Shown here: piece after piece, positions 13,674 through 19,776 of the stretch
Layout: each line of letters starts with the position of its first letter
How positions within the stretch are numbered: position 1 is the stretch's first letter
Origin: Coemansia sp. RSA 922
Taxonomy: Eukaryota; Kickxellomycota; Kickxellomycetes; Kickxellales; Kickxellaceae
Assembly: GCA_027577415.1 (NCBI GenBank)
Contig: JANBQS010000370.1
Span: 1 to 19,776 of the forward strand
DNA: 19,776 nucleotides
Reading direction: 5' to 3'
Program-made: the position numbers and the translations under genes
The notes under the pieces: model-generated
Database searches by the model: none
The model's input: the letters and a program-made list of their open reading frames with translations, nothing else
What the model was told of the DNA's origin: nothing

Positions 13674-14339
13674 TTTATTTCCCACGATTCCAAAATAAAA
13701 AAATTGCATCTGGCATCCCTTTGGCAATTGGACAAAATCAACCCTCAAGCGCCCATTACAACAATGCATTAAAAGATAAGATAACAAAACATGTTGTACA
13801 GCCCGGGTACATGAAGCAAAGCGATTTGAAGCGCGTCTCAACTCGTGACATCGAAAAATCCAAGTCCTGCCTACCAAAAGGCCCTGACAACGATAATTGG
13901 TCGGCGTGTGGGAGGGGAGGCTCAGCATTGCGCACTTTGCACGTGTCAGGTGCCACTCTGTACGCAGCACCCGTTTTGACAACTCCGACGTGCATGAGTA
14001 TGCATTTGGATGTTTACCTTTCTTTTTTCTCGCCATTGCCACAGCCCATCCCAATCCTTGCCGATGTAAGGGGATGCTTTGCGTTGGCTTGTTAGCGCCA
14101 TTGAGCTAAGGGAAGCCGTGACCCGAGCCCACGAGAGCTGCTAACGACTTTGTGGTTTCTCTTTTCGAGTAGCTAGAAGTGCATTGATCCTCCTGGCATT
14201 AACATGTATAGGTGGTTATGTATATTTATAAAAAAAAAAGAAGTGCAAAATAGGTTACTAACACAAGCGCAAAACAAATTCAATACAAGCTATTCAACGC
14301 AGACCTATTGCTAATACTTGAACACTGCGATATCCCTCA

Positions 14340-14594
14340 TCATTGCTTAATGGTCAGTATCCATTCACCATCTTTCATTACACAATCAAAGTAAATTGTG
14401 CAAGCGGTGCTAAAGTAATTGACATGAAAGTAAAAGGGCAAGTTGACGGTAATATCAAATATACCAAATGGTGTCTCACCATTTTCAATCGATTTGACGT
14501 ACTCTGGAAGTCTCTCTAATGCTTTCTTCCTAGTAGTGTAGCGCTCTTCCACAGGTTCGACATTCTGTTCTGTACTTTCCTCGGTATCTGACAT
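14340..14594 (-). CDS. Small orphan protein, 84 residues
   Basis: The ATG at 14592-14594 opens an 84-residue ORF ending at TGA 14340-14342; the frame is open a little further 5' without an ATG. The N-terminal 20 residues are acidic (MSDTEESTEQNVEPVEERY), then a basic helical-looking part (TTRKKALERLPEYVKSIENG), then alternating hydrophobic residues typical of beta strands (FDITVNLPFYFHVNYFSTACTIYFDCVMKD) ending GEWILTIKQ. There is no signal peptide. This mix looks like a folded small protein, not random translation, and a minus-strand TAATAAAAG about 70 bases upstream could be its TATA element. I do not recognise a family. It might be the last exon of a longer gene. Confidence 0.5.
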   Translation of the reverse strand: MSDTEESTEQNVEPVEERYTTRKKALERLPEYVKSIENGETPFGIFDITVNLPFYFHVNYFSTACTIYFDCVMKDGEWILTIKQ

Positions 14595-15337
14595 GACTCT
14601 TTTAAACAATAGTAAAAAAGGTAGTGAGTAGAAATTGGAAAGAAATGAGAGAAATGCTGGCTTTTATTAGCAAGCTGTTTATTTTTGTTCCGTTTGGTGG
14701 GGTGCACATGTCAGGGCGTTGATATTCTTTGTAAAAAAAGAACGTGTTGTACACACAGCACGGTCATTCCATTCAGGTGATTCAAGTCATACTTTGTCCA
14801 TTGCGTGCCATTAATCGTCATTCATGGATTAAAGCGTGTGTTTCTCTCCACACTACTTTCAAGCATGGCTTTTTGTAAATAATTAAAAGATGGGGGGGAG
14901 GTAGAGTGTTTCTGGTGGAGAAACCTTTTACCCTTCTCTCTATACCCCACACACACACAAAAGAATGCGTGGTAGGACCATGCCAGAAATGTGTCAGACC
15001 AGAGTACTGTACTAACGGGATACAGATAATGAGCCACGCACACATACGAAAAGAGAAAGTTGACAACATAGACTTGTAATTATTCTCGACCGGCAAGCAA
15101 CTCACCTTTCTCTCTCTCCCTCTCCATCTCTATCATATATTTTGCTCATCATATTACGAAACAGCATATTCATTACTAATATCGTATAGACGACCAAAAA
15201 AGTTATAACTGGCGAGTACGCAAAAAATGCAAGTAAACTCGCAAACAAAATATGTTCGCAGGATATTAGCAATGCCACTAATCTTTATTTGCGGATTATA
15301 CTTTTGTAGTTTGCAAACCTAGCAAAAAGCAAAAACA
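14595..15337. other. Divergent promoter region of the small gene and chitin synthase
   Basis: About 740 bases between the starts of the small minus-strand gene (14594) and the plus-strand chitin synthase (15338), so it must hold both promoters. Visible are a C/T-rich tract (about 15106-15132), common in fungal promoters, and A/T-rich DNA with a weak TATA-like TTATAC near 15296-15301, close to the chitin synthase start. No ORF here looks real. Confidence 0.55.
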
Positions 15338-18300
15338 ATGGGGTTGTTCGGAAAGCCCAAAAAGGACAAGGACGCTATTGATGGGTTACGCGTCGATGAT
15401 CCAAGGACACGTGGAATGATGGGGCTAAGTTCGCCGCGGTACGGGTCCTCACGCGGTATGGCCAATCCTTCATCCTCCCAGCTAGTCGAGCCCATCCGAC
15501 CATTCGCCAGTGCCGCCCCACAGGCAACGACATCTGAGAGTATTGCCATAGGTGCAGCCCACATTAACCCAATGGCCACGGCCTTGGGACCCGCTGCCAC
15601 TGTCGACCAAGTGACGACGGCGATTCAAGGGTGTTTCCAAGACATAGTCCCTTATTTCCGGATCTACACGTCGATTCTCGTAGCCTGTCACTCGGAGCCC
15701 GCCATGTCCAGCAACCTGTTCTCTGAAAGCGCCAGCGTCATCTACAGCGACGCATGCTACCACGATTTGGACCTCACAGCTCGCGATACATTGCACCCCC
15801 ATGTGTTTGAGCTAGTGGCAGACGCCTACACGCACTTGCGTAGGCTGCGTCAAGACCAGGTTATTATTCTGAGCGGAGTATCCGGCAGCGGCAAATCAGA
15901 GACAGCCAAGCTGATTTCGGACCAGCTCTGTGTATTGGCGTCCAACTCTGGTCGTCACAACACTAGGGCTCAGTACCAGATGTCCTATGTGGGTGCTATA
16001 GTGGAGGCATTTGCCAGTGCGCAGACCCTAGAGTGCATGGGTGCTACGCGTGCGGGCCTGTGGCATGAGATTCAGTTCACTGACCGCGGTCATATTGCGG
16101 GGTCCAAGATTGTAGCCTTTGGGCTGGACAGATGGCGGGTGACTAGTCGTCCGGCGGGAGAGCGTACGTTCAACGTGTTCTATTACCTTTTGCATGGGTC
16201 GACGTCCGACGAGAGACAGGAGTGGCAGTTCAGACATGGCGGCGACGAGTCATGGTTCACATACCTGAAAGCTGACCGCCCACCCAAGGGCCAAGTCCCT
16301 GCCTACCTGCACCGTGTGCCGCCTCCTTCTTCGGCGCATTACGCCTATATGATGGACCAGCTGCGTACAGCGCTGAAAGTCTGCGGTATCAAGCAGCAAC
16401 ACTCTTTGTTCCAAGTACTCGCCGCCATCATGCACTTGGGCAATGTTGAGTTTGCCGATGCCACTGATCGCTCAGAGGAGACAGCCTCAGTAAAGAATCC
16501 AGAAGAAGTAGATCTGGCCGCTCAGTACCTCGGTGTCCCCACTGCCGCTCTAACCGCCGCCCTATCCTACAAGACCGCTCTAGTCAATAACGACCTGTGC
16601 ACAGTGTTCCTCAACAGCCACGGTGCAGGTAACCAGCGTGATGCTCTGGCGAGAGCGCTCTACCATTTAGTGTTTTACTGGCTGGTAGAGAATATCAACC
16701 AGAATATCTCCGACCCGGAGGCCTGTAACCATATCGCCGTACTCCAGATGTACGGGTTCTCGTCACAGATGACTTTGGGATCGTTTGAGCAGTTTGCTAT
16801 TAATATGGCTAACGAGCGGCTGAGCGGCTATATAATGCGCGAGGTTCTCGGCGAAGAAACAGGAATTGCGCGCCAGATTCACGATGACGCAGCAACCAGT
16901 CTCAACCACGTCTCTTGGGTTAGCCGTCTACAGACCATGCACCTACTGTCTGGCGACTATGCTGGTCGCCGCGGCGGACTAGTCAGTGCGCTCGAATCAC
17001 ACGCCACGTCCGAGTCACCCCAAGACGACATTGCGCTGATCAACTCTCTTAACCGCACGTTTGGTCAGAACACTAGTTTCATTCCAGGCCCACCGCCCAC
17101 TGGCAGGCGCGATAAGCAGGTGGCGCAATTCGGTATCCGCCATTACCTGGGTTCGGTCATGTACACGGTGGATGGATTCTGTCAGCGTAACATGGATTTG
17201 GAAGTCAGTCCCGATTTCTACTCCTTGTTCAAAGACACTAGTCACAGCAAGTTTGTGAGGAGGCTATTCGGCATAGCACAGATCGCATTGGACTATCATC
17301 CAGAGGAAGAGTCAACGATAGTCGGTACTTTTTTGTCCACCAGGCCTGCTACTCGTCCTACCGTGCGCAAGCCCCAGGCCAATACCAAGCACCATCCGCA
17401 TGCCGCCCAGTCTTTGGCCGCTCCCAGCGAGCTTTCGCCTGTGGATGACGCCGATCCAGCCAACACGTATATCGGCGAAGTGAGCAGTGCGCTCGAGGAC
17501 ATATTCGCTGCGGCGGATTTCTGCAAGCTGTGGAACATAATTCACATACGTCCTGATAACCCCACCAATGCCAACAGTCTACCAGGCGTACCCGACAAGT
17601 CCTTTATTCGCCAGCAAGTCCAAGCCACAGGGCTAGTAGATTTGTCTCAGCGTCGGGCACCCAACGAGTATACGGTCAGCTTGGGTTTCGAGTCGTTTAT
17701 CGAGCGCTATGCCGCCGTAGTCAAGCTCACTGACCCACAGACCGAGCATGAGATGGCTGCCTCCGTGCTAGTTGATCAAGTAGCTGGGGGACTAGGTTGG
17801 ATCCGCGGACAACACTACACTACGGGTCATCGCATGGTATTTATGACCGAGCGAGTCTGGCGTAGCATCGAAATGGAGCTCAGAGTCTACGAGAAGCAGC
17901 GGCAGCAGAGGAGACGCCAGCTAGGCGCCACAGGCATATTAGATGCTCTGGCCCAGGTAGACGATAACGGTGATTTGGTGCAGCCCGCGCAATTCGGCTT
18001 TGACGATGCGAGCACAGTTTTTGGTAGCGAGTTGGGTACTGATGGGTTTAACCCGGATGTCGACGATTTGTTCTCCGACGGTGACTACGCCGACGAAGAT
18101 GAGGATTATGCCGATGAAGCCGATGACTATGATGATGGAGTGTCGGTCGCCTCGCACACAGACGACAAACAGAGGGAGGTTAACCCAGGCCACGGCAATT
18201 TTGATGGCGACTACGGAGCCCACAGCCGCCATGCCACACGGCTAGCGGGTCGCGAGGGCTTAGTAGAGGAAGTCGAAACGACGTCTGCTCGTCGTTGCTG

Positions 18301-19776
18301 GTTGCGTACCACAAACTGGCTGACCTGGCTGATTCCCGACTGGCTCATGAGCTGCTGTGGCATGAAGCGCGAGGATATTCGTATGGCGTGGCGCGAAAAA
18401 GTAGCCATCTGCCTCATCATCCTCTCTATGTGGGCATTCGTTCTTTTCTTTATCATCGGTCTCGGTCTCATCATGTGTCCGAAACAATACGTCTACAACA
18501 TGGACGAGCTAGCCGACCACACTGAGCGCAGCGACGCATACGTGGCCCTGCGTGGCAAAGTCTACGATATCACCAACTTCCTCAACCAAGAGCATGGTAA
18601 ATCTCGGGGCGGCGCCAGCCCCGAAGACATGATAATGTACTCGGGTCAAGAAGTCAACGCATCGTTCCCGCTCTCCCTACGCGCCGCCTGCCCGGACCTA
18701 GTACCAGCTAGTGCCGATCCCAATTGGCTCATGTACTTGAAATCGGATATCGAGACAGAGACCTCATTCCCATTCGTTCATAAAGCCGGGTCCCTGGCCA
18801 ATTCGAAATCAATGATGCGACAGGACTTTTATTTCCGACACGTACAGCCCAAGATGCGTTTATTCAAAGTCGGCGATATCGTCTGGGAACTCAAGTACAT
18901 TCGTAGTATGCACCACAAGGGCGGCCAATACTGGCGAGTCATTAACGGCGAGGTATTTAACCTAAACCCTTATTTTATTACTCGCGATTCGCCTGAAAAT
19001 GTCGACCAGAAGAAATGGCGCTTCCTACACAGACTAGTCGAGTCCATTTTCGAAGACGCTGGCGCTCGAGACACGGATATATCAAAGTATTGGAAAATGC
19101 TGCCACTCAGTAAATCCGTACGTCAGGCCAATTACCGTTGTATGAAGAGTCTATTCTACGTCGGTCGTGTCGATACTCGTCATAGTTTCCGCTGTCTATT
19201 CCCCAATTTTTTGCTCCTGGCCGCCGCCTGTCTACTCATGGTCGTTATTTCCATCAAATTCCTCGCCTCGCTACAGCTCTCCTCGCGTCGCAAGCCTCAA
19301 AAGCACGATAAATTCGTCATCTGTCAGGTCCCCTGTTACACCGAAGGTGAATCCTCGTTGCGCCGCACAATCGACACGCTAGCCACACTGAGTTACGACG
19401 ACAAGCACCGTCTATTGTTTATTATCTGTGATGGCAATATTGTCGGTTCAGGTAACGATCGCCCGACACCTCGTATAGTCCTCGACATCTTGGGTGTTGA
19501 TCCCAAGTTGGATCCACCAGCCCGCTCATTCAGATCAATCGGTGAAGGCGGACAGCAACACAATATGGCCAAAGTATATTCGGGACTCTACGAATACGAA
19601 GGACACGTAGTTCCGTACCTAGTCGTAGCGAAGATCGGCAAGCCAACGGAAAAGTCGAGACCAGGTAACCGTGGTAAACGCGACTCGCAAATGCTGTTAC
19701 TTCATTTCCTCAACCGCGTACACTTTGAGGCTCCCATGTCGCCATTAGATCTCGAGATCTACCACCAACTTAAGAA
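15338..19776 (+). CDS. Chitin synthase with myosin-like motor domain (class V/VII type), 3' end missing
   Basis: An uninterrupted frame of 1,479 codons from the ATG at 15338 (in-frame TAG just upstream at 15320) to the window edge, with no introns. These enzymes polymerise GlcNAc from UDP-GlcNAc into wall chitin at the plasma membrane. Residues about 85-870 form a divergent myosin motor: P-loop SGVSGSGKSETAKL (179-192), a converter-like end (FIRQQVQATGLVDLSQRR, FESFIERY near 784). Switch I is CMGATRAGL (233-241) in place of NxNSSRFGK, and switch II is QMYGFS (470-475) in place of DxxGFE. An acidic Asp/Tyr-rich linker follows (about 905-940), a membrane helix (1022-1046), cytochrome-b5-like segments (about 1052-1120 and near 1190-1210), a second helix (about 1288-1310), then the synthase domain: VPCYTEGE (from 1331), CDGNIVGSGNDRPTPR, GQQHNMAKVYSG and RPGNRGKRDSQM. 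The EDR, QxxEY and QRRRW motifs lie beyond the window. Confidence 0.93.
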   Translation, partial: MGLFGKPKKDKDAIDGLRVDDPRTRGMMGLSSPRYGSSRGMANPSSSQLVEPIRPFASAAPQATTSESIAIGAAHINPMATALGPAATVDQVTTAIQGCFQDIVPYFRIYTSILVACHSEPAMSSNLFSESASVIYSDACYHDLDLTARDTLHPHVFELVADAYTHLRRLRQDQVIILSGVSGSGKSETAKLISDQLCVLASNSGRHNTRAQYQMSYVGAIVEAFASAQTLECMGATRAGLWHEIQFTDRGHIAGSKIVAFGLDRWRVTSRPAGERTFNVFYYLLHGSTSDERQEWQFRHGGDESWFTYLKADRPPKGQVPAYLHRVPPPSSAHYAYMMDQLRTALKVCGIKQQHSLFQVLAAIMHLGNVEFADATDRSEETASVKNPEEVDLAAQYLGVPTAALTAALSYKTALVNNDLCTVFLNSHGAGNQRDALARALYHLVFYWLVENINQNISDPEACNHIAVLQMYGFSSQMTLGSFEQFAINMANERLSGYIMREVLGEETGIARQIHDDAATSLNHVSWVSRLQTMHLLSGDYAGRRGGLVSALESHATSESPQDDIALINSLNRTFGQNTSFIPGPPPTGRRDKQVAQFGIRHYLGSVMYTVDGFCQRNMDLEVSPDFYSLFKDTSHSKFVRRLFGIAQIALDYHPEEESTIVGTFLSTRPATRPTVRKPQANTKHHPHAAQSLAAPSELSPVDDADPANTYIGEVSSALEDIFAAADFCKLWNIIHIRPDNPTNANSLPGVPDKSFIRQQVQATGLVDLSQRRAPNEYTVSLGFESFIERYAAVVKLTDPQTEHEMAASVLVDQVAGGLGWIRGQHYTTGHRMVFMTERVWRSIEMELRVYEKQRQQRRRQLGATGILDALAQVDDNGDLVQPAQFGFDDASTVFGSELGTDGFNPDVDDLFSDGDYADEDEDYADEADDYDDGVSVASHTDDKQREVNPGHGNFDGDYGAHSRHATRLAGREGLVEEVETTSARRCWLRTTNWLTWLIPDWLMSCCGMKREDIRMAWREKVAICLIILSMWAFVLFFIIGLGLIMCPKQYVYNMDELADHTERSDAYVALRGKVYDITNFLNQEHGKSRGGASPEDMIMYSGQEVNASFPLSLRAACPDLVPASADPNWLMYLKSDIETETSFPFVHKAGSLANSKSMMRQDFYFRHVQPKMRLFKVGDIVWELKYIRSMHHKGGQYWRVINGEVFNLNPYFITRDSPENVDQKKWRFLHRLVESIFEDAGARDTDISKYWKMLPLSKSVRQANYRCMKSLFYVGRVDTRHSFRCLFPNFLLLAAACLLMVVISIKFLASLQLSSRRKPQKHDKFVICQVPCYTEGESSLRRTIDTLATLSYDDKHRLLFIICDGNIVGSGNDRPTPRIVLDILGVDPKLDPPARSFRSIGEGGQQHNMAKVYSGLYEYEGHVVPYLVVAKIGKPTEKSRPGNRGKRDSQMLLLHFLNRVHFEAPMSPLDLEIYHQLK

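Larger units (their letters stand above)
12725..14339. other. Long spacer upstream of the membrane-protein gene
   Basis: About 1.6 kb with no gene I can support. It contains a run of 25 A (12775-12799), two poly-C tracts (13040-13049 and 13088-13098), a TGACGCGTCA palindrome (12967-12976), an ATGACGTCAT palindrome (13664-13673), and a stem TTAGC/GCTAA (14092-14109). Overlapping long frames on both strands (about 13544-14095 plus, 13557-14054 minus) have no domain-like features. The bZIP-type sites suggest at least part is a regulatory region for the gene ending at 11159, though they are 0.2-0.9 kb from its start. Confidence 0.5.

Noticed and set aside
13544..14095. 183-codon plus-strand frame and the overlapping 165-codon minus-strand frame (13557-14054)
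   Set aside because: Both are similarly long over the same bases, neither has domain-like or secretory features, and the region is flanked by spacer-like homopolymers.
14060..14150. Possible tRNA on the minus strand (TTAGCTCAATGG resembles a pol III A box)
   Set aside because: No matching B box (GGTTCGANTCC) follows at a suitable distance, and no 7-bp acceptor stem or anticodon arm can be built. The match is explained by a simple TTAGC/GCTAA stem.
1..19776. Mobile element, CRISPR array or bacterial-type operon
   Set aside because: No transposase, reverse transcriptase, terminal repeats with target duplications, or regularly spaced repeats were seen. Gene content and spacing are eukaryotic.

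Overview
The window looks like nuclear DNA of an early-diverging, intron-poor fungus. The best guess is Kickxellomycotina (Coemansia-like), but this is inference. The support is a myosin-motor chitin synthase, an Nma111-type HtrA protease, an F-box/leucine-rich protein with divergent sequence, secreted small proteins with a conserved NHFPGRPGQGTR core, and A/T-rich spacers with long A, T and C runs between more GC-rich genes. No introns are needed to read any of the large genes.

Layout: a short GC-rich stub at 2-67 may be the 3' end of a plus-strand gene. On the minus strand follow an F-box-like protein (217-1884), two tandem paralogues of a secreted, possibly lysozyme-like family (2265-3236 and 3820-4455), an Nma111/HtrA-like serine protease with PDZ domains (5148-8138), a membrane-anchored trypsin-fold protein whose catalytic residues are replaced (8830-10386), an unrecognised membrane protein with a very basic tail (11159-12724), and a small orphan protein (14340-14594). 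On the plus strand, a chitin synthase with an N-terminal myosin-like motor starts at 15338 and runs off the right edge before the main catalytic motifs. A possible 34-residue plus-strand gene (3719-3823) lies behind a good TATA box and meets the second secreted paralogue tail to tail with overlapping stop codons.

Working together: there are no operons. A loose surface theme links several neighbours: the chitin synthase builds wall chitin at the plasma membrane, the paired secreted proteins may act on or in the wall, and the pseudoprotease would be displayed on the cell surface on a Pro/Thr/Ser stalk. Nma111 and the F-box protein are general protein-turnover functions.

The observations most worth a second look are the pseudoprotease, the chitin synthase motor that keeps its P-loop but has lost switch I and switch II, the tandem secreted pair with an internally duplicated linker in one copy, and the small convergent ORF. 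I see no mobile element, CRISPR array, rRNA or tRNA.
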